This document shows, piece by piece, positions 53,655 through 63,432 of a stretch of 64,000 nucleotides of DNA. Source of the stretch: Colletes latitarsis (taxonomy: Eukaryota > Arthropoda > Insecta > Hymenoptera > Colletidae); contig NC_135141.1 of NCBI RefSeq assembly GCF_051014445.1, positions 11,594,001-11,658,000 on the forward strand, in the 5' to 3' direction. A program made the translations under genes and the position numbers. Within the stretch, counting starts at the first letter, position 1. Each line of letters starts with the position of its first letter. The notes beneath the pieces are model-generated. The model did no database searches. It was not told where the DNA came from and saw nothing but the letters and a program-made list of their open reading frames with translations.

Positions 53655-54655
53655 ACTGTTTCAGGATAACCGGTGTTATCCTCTAAAATATTGATCCAAT
53701 CCAAGTTTAATTGACAGTTTCAGTGTGGTACCACATTACTACGTGATCCAAATCAGAAAATCCCAGGATCTGGCCAACAGGTATGCGAAAGATGCGATAC
53801 TATGAGCCGGATGATGGCAAATCCCAGACATAATCCAGAGCCAACCGGTGTTATCCCCTAAAATATAAATCGAGACCAGGTTTAATCAACTGTTACAGGA
53901 TAACAGGTGTTATCCTCTAATATATTGATCCAATCCAAGTTTAGTTGACAGTTTCAGTGTGATACCACATTACTACGTGATCCAAACTAGAAAAAGCCCA
54001 GGATTTGGCCAACAGTTATGCGAATGATGCGAAGGTATGAGCCAGATGAGGGGAAATCACAGACATAACCCAGACCTAACCAGTGTTATCCTCTAAAATA
54101 TATATCGAATCCAGGTTTAGTGGACTGTTTCAGTGTGGTACCACATTTGTACGGATCCAAACCAGAAAAAACCCAGGATCTGGCTAACAAGTATGCGAAA
54201 GATGCGATAGTACGAGCCTGATGAAGGCAAATCCCAGACATAAACCTGACCAAACCGGTGTTATCCTCTAAAAAATACATCGAAACCATGTTTAATTGAC
54301 TGTTTCAGTGTGGTACGACATTACTACGTGATCCAAACCAGAGGAAAATCCAGGATCTGGCGAACAAGTTTGCGATAAATGCGAAAGTATGAGCCAGATG
54401 AGGGCTAACCCCAGACATAAGCCAGACCTAATCGGTGTTATCCTCTAAAATATTGATCCAATCCAAGTTTAATTGACTGTTTCAGTGTGGTATCACATTA
54501 CTACCTGATCCAAACTAGAAAAAGCCCAGGATCTGGCCTACGGGTATGCGAATGATGCGAAAGTATGAGCCAGATGAGGGCAAATCCCAGATATAACCCA
54601 GACCTAACCGGTGTTATCCTCTAAAATATAGATCGAGTCCAGGTTTAGAGGACTG
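53655..54655 (+). repeat. Dispersed 1.0-kb block, copy 1 (partner at 58,603)
   Basis: Markers recur at 4,948 bp: unit boxes at 53858 and 58806, and at 54621 and 59569, with no net length change between them. Shared tags are gatactatgagccgg, taatccagagcc, a 59-bp unit with taatcaactgttacagg (53898 and 58846), agttatgcgaatg, and acggatcc, a 2-bp deletion form of acgtgatcc (54151 and 59099). The shared deletion rules out independent assembly from common units. Confidence 0.9.
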
Positions 54656-56519
54656 TTTCAGGGTTATCCAATCCAGAAAAAGCCCAGGATCTGGCCTACA
54701 GGTATGCGAAAGATGCGATAGTATGAGCCGGATGAGGGCAAATCCCAGACATAACCCAGACCTAACCGGTGATATCTTTAAAATATTGATCCAGTCCAAG
54801 TTTAATTGACAGTTTCAGTGTGGTACCACATTACTACGTGATCCAATCCAGAAAAAGCCCAGGATCTGGCCTACAGGTATGCGAAAGATGCGATAGTATG
54901 AGCCAGATGATGGCAAATCCCAGACATAACCCTGACCCAACCGGTGTTATCCTCTAAAATATACATCGAAACCAGGTTTAATTGACTGTTTCAGGGTTAT
55001 CCAAACCAGAAAAAGCCCAGGATCTGGCCAACAGGTATGCCAAAGATGCGATAGTATGAGCCAGATGAGGGCAAATGCCAGACATAACCCTGACCTAACC
55101 TGTGTTATCCTCTAAAATATAAATCGAAACCAGGTTTAATTGATAGTTTCAGAGTGGTACTTCATTACTGCCTGATCCAAACCAGAAATAGCCCAAGATC
55201 TGGCCAACAGGTATGCGAATGATGCGAAGGTATGAGCCAGATGAGGGCAAATCACAGACATAACCCAGACCTAACCAGTGTTATCCTCTAAAATATAGAT
55301 CGAATCCAGGTTTAGTGGACCCTTTTAGTGAGGTACCACATTTGTACGTGATCCAAACCAGGAAAAACCCTGGATCTGGCTAACAAATATGCGAATGTTG
55401 CGATAGTATGAGCCTGATGAAGGCAAATCCCAGACATAAACCTGACCTAACCGGTGTTATCCTCTAAAAAATACATCGAAACCATGTTTAATTGACTGTT
55501 TCAGTGTGGTACGACATTATTACATGATCCAAACCAGAGGAAAATCCAGGATCTGGCGAATAAGTTTGCGATAAATGGGAAAGTATGAGCCAGACGAGGG
55601 CAAATTCCATACATAAGCCAGACCTAACCGGTGTTACCCTCTAAAATATTGATCCAATCCAAGTTTAATTTTCTGTTTCAGTGTGGTATCACATTACTAC
55701 CTGATCCAAGCTAGAAAAAGCCCAGGATCTGGCCAACGGGTATGCGAAAGATGCGAATGTATGAGCCAGATGGGGGCAAATCCCAGAGATAAGCCATACC
55801 TAAGCGGTGTTATGCTCTAAAATATTGAACCAATCCAAGTTTAATTGACTGTTTCATTGTGGTATCACAGTACTATGTGATCCATACCAGAAAACCCCAG
55901 GATCTGGCCAACAGGTATGCGAAAGATGCGATAGGATGAGCCAGATGATGGTAAATCCCAGACATAACCCTGACCTAACCGGTGTTATCCTCTAAAATAT
56001 AGATCGAAACCAGGCTTAATTGACTGTTTCAGTGTGGTACCACATTACTGCGTGATCCAAACCAGAAATAGCCCAGGATCTGGCCAACAGGTATGCGAAA
56101 GATGCGATAGTTTGAGCCAGATGATGGTAAATCCCAGACATAACCCTGACCTAACCGGTGTTAACCTCTAAAATATAGATCGAGTCCAGGCTTAGTGGGC
56201 TGTTTCAGTGTGGTACAACATTACTACGTGATCCAAACTAGAAATAGCCCAGGATCTGGCCAACAGGTATGCGAATGATGCGAAGGTATGAGCCAGATGA
56301 GGGCAAATCCCAGACATAACCCAGACCTAACCGGTGATATCCTCTAAAATATTGATCCAGTCCAAGTTTAATTGACAGTTTCAGTGTGGTACCACATTAC
56401 TACGTGATCCAATCCGGAAAAAGCCCAGGATCTGGCCAACAGGTATGCGAAAGATGCGATAGTTTGAGCCAGATGATGGTAAATCCCAGACATAACCCTG
56501 ACCTAACCGGTGTTATCCA

Positions 56520-57165
56520 CTAAAATATAAATCGAGACCAGGTTTAATTGACTGTTTCAGGATAACCGGTGTTATCCTCTAAAATATTGATCCAATCCAA
56601 GTTTAATTGACTGTTTCAGTGTGGTACCACATTACTGCGTGATCCAAACCATAAAAAGCCCAGGATCTGGCCAACAGGTATGCGAAAGATGCGATAGTAT
56701 GAGCCAGATGATGTCAAATCCCAGACATAACCCTGACCTAACCGGTGTTATCCTCTAAAATATAGATCGAAACCAGGCTTAATTGACTGTTTCAGTGTGG
56801 TACCACATTACTGCGTGATCCAAACCAGAAATAGCCCAGGATCTGGCCAACAGGTATGCGAAAGATGCGATAGTTTGAGCCAGATGATGGTAAATCCCAG
56901 ACATAACCCTGACCTAACCGGTGTTATCCACTAAAATATAAATCGAGACCAGGTTTAATTGACTGTTTCAGGATAACCGGTGTTATCCTACAAAATATTG
57001 ATCCAATCCAAGTTTAATTGACAGTTTCAGTGTGGTACCACATTACTACGTGATCCAAACCAGAAAACCCCAGGATCTGGTCAACAGGTATGCGAAAGAT
57101 GCGATAGTATGAGCCAGATGAGGGCAAATGCCAGATATAACCCATACCTAACCGGAGTTATCCTC
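56520..57165 (+). repeat. 411-bp trimer (59+176+176), first occurrence
   Basis: Unit starts are 56520, 56579, 56755, 56931 and 56990, so a 59-, 176-, 176-bp set is followed by the start of a second one. The agtttgagcc tag recurs 411 bp apart at about 56,460 and 56,871. The second copy keeps the 59-bp unit but then passes into the block shared with 63,315. Confidence 0.85.
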
Positions 57166-57670
57166 TAAAATATAGATCGAAACCAGGTTTAATTGACAGT
57201 TTCAGTATGGTACCACATTACTACGTGATCCAAATCGGAAAATCCCAGGACCTGGCCAATAGGTATGCGAAAGATGCGATAGTATGAGCCATATGATGGC
57301 AAATCCCAGACATAACTCTGACCTAACCGGTGTTATCCTCTAAAATATAAATCGAAACCAGGTTTAATCGACTGTAGCAATGTGGTACGACGTGACTACG
57401 TGATCCAAACCAGAGGAAAACCCAGCATCTGACGAACAAGTATGCTATAAATGCAAACGTATGAGCCAGATGAGGGCAAATCCCAGACATAACCCAGACC
57501 TAACCGGTGTTATCCTCTAAAATATTGATCCAATCCAAGTTCAATAGACAGTTTCAGTGTGGTACCACATTACTACGTGATCCAAACCAGAAAATCCCAG
57601 GACCTGGCCAACAGGTATGCGTAAGATGCGATAGTATGAGCCAGATGATGGCAAATCCCAGACATAACTC
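56985..57670 (+). repeat. Dispersed block shared with the window end, copy 1
   Basis: The cctacaaaatattg unit, the ccagatataacccatacc tag, the ccggagttatcc box (57165 against 63495), gtatggtaccac, aaatcggaaaatcc and gacgtgactacg recur at a constant offset of 6,330 bp. The match continues to the last base of the window (64,000). Confidence 0.86.
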
Positions 57671-58043
57671 TGACCTAACCGGTGTTATCCTCTAAAATAT
57701 AAATCGAAACCAGGTTTAATCGACTGTTGCAGTGTGGTACGACATGACTACGTGATCCAAACCAGAGGAAAACCCAGCATCTCACGAACAAGTATGCTAT
57801 AAATGCGAACGTATGAGCCAGATGAGGGCAAATCTCAGACATAACCCAGACCTAACCGGTGTTATCCTCTAAAATATTGATCCAATCCAAGTTCAGTTGA
57901 CAGTTTCAGTGTGGTACCACATTACTACGTGATCCAAACCAGAAAACCCCAGGATCTGGTCAACAGGTATGCGAAACATGCGATAGTATGAGCCAGATGA
58001 TGGCAAATCCCAGACATAACTCTGACCTAACCGGTGTTATCCC
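57340..58043 (+). repeat. 352-bp dimer, two tandem copies
   Basis: Boxes of the same unit type lie at 57340, 57692 and 58044. The first unit of each pair has taatcgactgt, gtggtacgac, cagcatct and tatgctataaatgc; the second has ttgatccaatccaagttc. A third pair from 58044 is only partly similar. The second unit, with gcgtaagatgcg, reappears 880 bp on (57516 against 58396), so five-unit exchanges also took place. Confidence 0.83.
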
Positions 58044-58602
58044 TTAAACTATAAATCGAAACCAGGTTTAATCGACTGTTGCAGTGTGGTACGACATTAC
58101 TACGTGATCCAAACCAGAGGAAAACCCAGGATCTGGCGATCAAGTTTGCGATAAATACGAAAGTATGAGCCAGATGAGGGCAATTCCCAGACATAAGCCA
58201 GACCTAACCGGTGTTATCCTCTAAAATATTGAACCAATCCAAGTTTAATTGACTGTTTCAGTGTGGTATCACATTACAACCTGATCCAAACTAGAAAAAG
58301 CCCAGGATCTGGCCAACGGATATGCGAATGATGAGAAAGTATGAGCCAGATCAGGGCAAATCCTAGTCATAACCCAGACCAAACCGGTGTTATCCTCTAA
58401 AATATTGATCCAATCCAAGTTCAATAGACAGTTTCAGTGTGGTACCACATTACTACGTGATCCAAACCAGAAAATCCCAGGACCTGGCCAACAGGTATGC
58501 GTAAGATGCGATAGTATGAGCCAGATGATGGCAAATCCCAGACATAACCCTGACCTAACCGGTGTTATCCTCTAAAATATAGATCGAAACCAGGCTTAAT
58601 TG

Positions 58603-59603
58603 ACTGTTTCAGGATAACCCGTGTTATCCTCTAAAATATTGATCCAATCCAAGTTTAATTGACAGTTTCAGTGTGGTACCACATTACTACGTGATCCAAA
58701 TCAGAAAATCCCAGGATCTGGCCAACAGGTATGCGATAGATGCGATACTATGAGCCGGATGATGGCAAATCCCAGACATAATCCAGAGCCAACCGGTGTT
58801 ATCCTCTAAAATATAAATCGAGACCAGGTTTAATCAACTGTTACAGGATAACAGGTGTTATCCTCTAAAATATTGATCCAATCCAAGTTTAGTTGACAGT
58901 TTCAGTGTGGTACCACATTACTACGTGATCCAAACTAGAAAAAGCCCAGGATTTGGCCAACAGTTATGCGAATGATGCGAAGGTATGAGCCAGATGAGGG
59001 GAAATCACAGACATAACCCAGACCTAACCAGTGTTATCCTCTAAAATATATATCGAATCCAGGTTTAGTGGACTGTTTCAGTGTGGTACCACATTTTTAC
59101 GGATCCAAACCAGAAAAAACCCAGGATCTGGCTAACAAGTATGCGAAAGATGCGATAGTACGAGCCTGATGAAGGCAAATCCCAGACATAAACCTGACCA
59201 ACCCGGTGTTATCCTCTAAAAAATACATCGAAACCATGTTTAATTGACTGTTTCAGTGTGGTACGACATTACTACGTGATCCAAACCAGAGGAAAATCCA
59301 GGATCTGGCGAACAAGTTTGCGATAAATGCGAAAGTATGAGCCAGATGAGGGCTAACCCCAGACATAAGCCAGACCTAATCGGTGTTATCCTCTAAAATA
59401 TTGATCCAATCCAAGTTTAATTGACTGTTTCAGTGTGGTATCATATTACTACCTGATCCAAACTAGAAAAAGCCCAGGATCTGGCCTACGGGTATGCGAA
59501 TGATGCGAAAGTATGAGCCAGATGAGGGCAAATCCCAGATATAACCCAGACCTAACCGGTGTTATCCTCTAAAATATAGATCGAGTCCAGGTTTAGAGGA
59601 CTG
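58603..59603 (+). repeat. Dispersed 1.0-kb block, copy 2 (partner at 53,655)
   Basis: This is the same ordered block as at 53,655, including the acggatcc deletion at 59099. Private changes include acatttttacgg in place of acatttgtacgg and tatcatattac in place of tatcacattac. The right edge passes from gatcgagtccaggtttagagg directly to gactgttgcagtg, where copy 1 continues with a 158-bp junction. Confidence 0.9.
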
Positions 59604-59921
59604 TTGCAGTGTGGTACGACATGACTACGTGATCCAAACCTGAGGAAAACCCAGCATCTCACGAACAAGTATGCTATAAATGCGAACGTATGAGCCAGAT
59701 GAGGGCAAATCTCAGACATAACCCAGACCTAACCGGTGTTATCCTCTAAAATATTGATCCAATCCAAGTTCAGTTGACAGCGTCAGCGTGGTACCACATT
59801 TGTACGTGATCCAAACCAGAAAACACCCTGGATCCGGCTAACAAATATGCGAAAGATGCGATAGTATGAGCCAGATGATGGCAAATCCCAGACATAACCC
59901 TTACCTAACCGGTGTTATCAT

Positions 59922-60743
59922 CTAAAATATAAATCGAGACCAGGTTTAATTGACTGTTTCAGGATAACCGGTATTATCCTCTAAATTATTGATCCAATCC
60001 AAGTTTAATTGACTGTTTTAGTGTGGTATCACATTACTACGTAATCCAAAGTGGAGAAAGCCCAGAATCTGGCCAACAGGTATGCGAATGATGCGAAAGT
60101 ATGAGCCAGATGAGGGCAAATGCCAGATATAACCCATACCCAACCGGTGTTATCCTGTAAAATATAGATCGAAACCAGGTTTAATTGACAGTTTCAGTAT
60201 GGTACCACATTACTACGTGATCCAAACCAGAAACAGCCCAGGATCTGGCCAACAGGTATGCGAATCATGCGAAAGTATGAGCCAGATGAGGGCAAATGCC
60301 AGACATAACCCTGACCTAACCGGTGTTATCCTCTAAAATATAAATCGAGACCAGGTTTAATTGACTGTTTCAGGATAACCGGTATTATCCTCTAAATTAT
60401 TGATCCAATCCAAGTTTTATTGACTGTTTTAGTGTGGTATCACATTACTACGTAATCCAAAGTGGAGAAAGCCCAGAATCTGGCCAACAGGTATGCGAAT
60501 GATGCGAAAGTATGAGCCAGATGAGAGCAAATGCCAGATATAACCCATACCCAACCGGTGTTATCCTGTAAAATATTGATCCAATCCATGTTTAATTGAC
60601 AGTTTCAGTGTGGTACCACATTTCTACGTGATCCAAATCAGAAAATCCCAGGACCTGGCCAACAGGTATGCGAAAGATGCGATAGTATGAGCCAGATGAT
60701 GGCCAATCCCAGACATAACCCTCACCGAACTGGTGTTATCCCC
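59922..60743 (+). repeat. 411-bp trimer, second occurrence, two copies
   Basis: Unit starts are 59922, 59981, 60157, 60333, 60392 and 60568, with lengths 59, 176, 176, 59, 176. Both copies carry ggtattatcc, ctaaattattgatcc, gtgttttagtg-type and aaagtggagaaagcccagaatc variants, not seen elsewhere. From 60568 the last unit of copy 2 changes to ttgatccaatccatg. Confidence 0.87.
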
Positions 60744-61030
60744 TAAAATATAAATCGAAACCAGGTTTAATTGATTGTTTCAGTGTGGTACCACATTACT
60801 ACGTGATCCAAACCAGAAAACCACAGGATCTGGCCAATAGGCATGCGAAAGATGCGAAAGTGTGAGCCGGATGAGGACAAATCCCAGACATAACCGAGAC
60901 CTAACCGGTGTTATCCTCCAAAATATTGATCCAATCCAAGTTTAATTGACAGTTTCAGTGTGGTACCACATTACTACGTGATCCAAACCAGAAAACCCCA
61001 GGATCTGGTCAACAGGTATGCGAAAGATGC
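60568..61030 (+). repeat. Dispersed ~0.46-kb block, copy 1 (partner at 62,970)
   Basis: Unit boxes at 60568 and 60743 have partners at 62970 and 63145, an offset of 2,402 bp. Both copies pass through aatcagaaaatcccaggacc, a cccctaaaatataaatc unit, ccaataggcatgcg, gccggatgaggacaaatcc in this copy, and ataaccgagacc. The partner reads gccggacgagg. Its continuation enters the block shared with 56,985, so three duplications overlap here. Confidence 0.82.
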
Positions 61031-62969
61031 GAGAGTATGAACCAGATGATGGCAAATTCCAGGCATAACTCTGACCTAACCCGTGTTATCCTCTAAAATA
61101 TAAATCGAAACATGGTTTAATCGACTGTTGCAGTGTGGTACGACATGACTACGTGATCCAAACAAGAGGAAAACCCAGCATCTGACGAACAAGCATGTTA
61201 TAAATGCGAACGTATGAGCCAGATGAGGGCAAATCCCAGACATAACCCAGACCTAACCGGTGTTATCCTCTAAAATATTGATCCAATCCAAGTTCAGTAG
61301 ACAGTTTCAGTGTGGTACCACATTACTACGTGGTCCAAACCAGAAAACCCCAGGATCTGGTCAACAGGTATGCGAAAGATGCGATAGTATGAGCCAGATG
61401 ATGGCAAATCCCAGACATAAGCCAGACCTAACCGTTGTTATCCTCTAAAATATAAATCGAGACCAGGTTTAATTGACAGTTTCAGTGTGGTACCACATTA
61501 CTACGTGATCCAACCCAGAAAACCCCTGGATCTGGCCAACAGGTATGCGAAAGATGCGATAGTATGAGCCAGATGAGGGCAGATCCCAGACATAACCCTG
61601 ACCTAGCCGGTGTTATCCATTAAAATATAGATCGAATCCAGGTTTAATTGACTGTTTCAGTGTGGTACGACATTACTATGTGATCCAAACCAGAGGAAAA
61701 CGCAGGATCGGGCGAACAAGTTTGCGATAAATGCGAAAGTATGAGCCAGATGAGGGCAAATCCCAGACATAACCCAGACCTAAACGGTGTTATCCTCTAA
61801 AATATAGATCGAAACCAGGTTTAATTGACAGTTTCAGTGTGGTACCACATTACTACGTGATCCATCCCAGAAAACCCCTGGATCTGGCCAACAGGTATGC
61901 GAAAGATGCGATAGTATGAGCCAGATGATGGCAAATCCCAGACATAACCCTTACCTAACCGGTGTTATCCTCTAAAATATAAATCGAGACCAGGTTTAAT
62001 TGACTGTTTCAGGATAACCGGTGTTATCCTCTAAAATATTGATCCAATCCACGTTTAATTGACAGTTTCAGTGTTGTACCACATTACTACGTGTTCCAAA
62101 CTAGAAAAAGCCCAGGATCTGGCCAAGAGGTATGCGAATGATGCGAAGGTATGAGCCAGATGGGGGCAAATGCCAGACATAACCCAGACCCAACCGGTGT
62201 TATCCTCTAAAATATTGATCCAATCCAAGTTTAATTGACCGTTTCAGTGTGGTACCACATTACTACGTGATCCAAACCAGAAATAGCCCAGGATCTGGCC
62301 AACAGGTATGCGAAAGATGCGAAAGCATGAGCCAGATGTGGGCAAATGCCAGACATAATCCAGACCCAACCGGTGTTATCCTTTAAAATATAGATCGAAA
62401 CCAGATTTAATTTTCTGTTTCACTGTGGTACCACATTACTACGTGATCCAAGCCAGAGGAAAACCCAGGATCTGGCGAACAAGTTTGCGATAAATGCGAA
62501 AGTATGAGCCAGATGAAGGCAAATCCCAGACATAACCCAGACCTAACCGGTGTTATCCTCTAAAATATTGATCCAATCCAAGTTTAATTGACAGTTTCAG
62601 TGTGGTACCACATTACTGCGTGATCCAAACCAGAGAACCCCAGGATCTGGTCAACAGGTATGCGAAAGATTCGATAGTATGAGCCAGATGAGGGCAAATC
62701 CTAGACATAACCCAGACCTAACCGGTGTTATCCTCTAAAATATAGATCGGAACCAGGTTTAATTGACAGCGTCAGTGTGGTACCACATTTGTACGTGATC
62801 CAAACCAGAAATAGCCCAGGATCTGGCCAACAGGTATGCGAAAGATGCGAAAGTATGAGCCAGATGAGGGCAAATGCCAGACATAACCCTGACCTTACCG
62901 GTGTTATCCTCTAAAATATAAATCGAGACAAGGTTTAATTGACTGCTTCAGGATAACCGGTGTTATCGT

Positions 62970-63432
62970 CTAAAATATTGATCCAATTCAAGGTTAATTG
63001 ACAGTTTAAGTGTGGCACCACATTACTACGTGATCCAAATCAGAAAATCCCAGGACCTGGCCAACAGGTATGCGAAAGATGCGATAGCATGAGCCAGATG
63101 ATGGCAAATCCCAGACATAACCCTGACCGAACCGGTGTTATCCCCTAAAATATAAATCGAAACCAGGTTTAATTGATTTTTTCAGTGTGGTACCACATTA
63201 CTACGTGATCCAAACCAGGAAACCCCAGGATCTGGCCAATAGGCATGCGAAAGATGCGAAAGTATGAGCCGGACGAGGACAAATCCCAGACATAACCGAG
63301 ACCTAACCGGAGTTATCCTACAAAATATTGATCCAATCCAAGTTTAATTGACAGTTTCAGTGTGGTACCACATTACTACGTGATCCAAACCAGAAAACCC
63401 CAGGATCTGGTCAACAGGTATGCGAAAGATGC
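62970..63432 (+). repeat. Dispersed ~0.46-kb block, copy 2 (partner at 60,568)
   Basis: It follows the order of the block at 60,568. Private changes are ccaattcaaggttaatt, tttaagtgtggcaccac and ttgattttttcag. It directly follows the last 59-bp unit of the window (dyad at 62951, with an imperfect right arm gttatcg). Confidence 0.8.

Larger units (their letters stand above)
1293..54992 (+). repeat. 158-bp unit class lacking the palindrome (48 copies)
   Basis: In these units tttcag is followed by ggtt and then atccaaacc or atccaatcc, whereas full units have 22 bases there including tgtggtaccaca. The net loss is 18 bp. Junction variants are gtgttatcc (31023, 32436), gagttatcc (15754), ggtcatcc (36098), ggttttcc (46685, 51095) and aaggttatcc (28824). 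Fifteen copies lie in the left domain, thirty-three in the middle and none found in the last 9 kb; the individual positions are given with those domains. The rest of the unit is normal. Sharing of one junction argues for one ancestral deletion that was then amplified. Confidence 0.92.
28944..55000 (+). repeat. Middle domain: full, 158-bp and 59-bp units in regular HORs
   Basis: The domain opens with the first 59-bp unit. The thirty-three 158-bp junctions are at 29217, 29786, 30296, 30865, 31023, 31709, 32278, 32436, 33297, 33690, 35019, 35529, 36098, 37898, 38408, 39915, 40425, 40818, 41328, 42309, 42819, 43212, 43722, 44703, 45213, 45606, 46116, 46685, 47197, 48999, 51095, 54659 and 54992. 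Spacings of 510 bp (176+176+158) and 393 bp (158+59+176) recur. Most 158-bp units begin with ctaaaatatacatc, so the deletion is linked to one sequence lineage. The right boundary is placed just after the last 158-bp unit and is approximate. Confidence 0.88.
28944..62968 (+). repeat. 59-bp truncated unit class (38 copies)
   Basis: Each copy keeps unit positions 1-41 (to tttcag) and 161-176 (taaccggtg onward) joined by ga, so 119 bp are lost and 2 gained. The 18-bp junction dyads lie at 28984, 29377, 30456, 31869, 33457, 34201, 34610, 35865, 36258, 36845, 37079, 37489, 39272, 39682, 40585, 41488, 41723, 42979, 43882, 44117, 45373, 46276, 47357, 49159, 50098, 50333, 52312, 53076, 53664, 53898, 56560, 56971, 58612, 58846, 59962, 60373, 62012 and 62951. 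All 38 are followed by a unit that starts with the ttgatccaatcc type or a close variant (ctgatcc, ttgattc, ttgatgc). That fixed neighbour points to a single origin followed by spread as part of larger blocks. Confidence 0.93.

Noticed and set aside
53891..53915. Resemblance of caggataacaggtg to part of the I-SceI homing site
   Set aside because: Only about nine bases agree, and the sequence is explained by the 59-bp unit junction with one substitution.
57507..58575. Two nearly identical 62-codon plus-strand frames at 57507-57695 and 58387-58575, with relatives at 39281 and 61260
   Set aside because: Their similarity is explained by the 880-bp duplication of satellite units. Conservation follows the repeat, not a coding frame.
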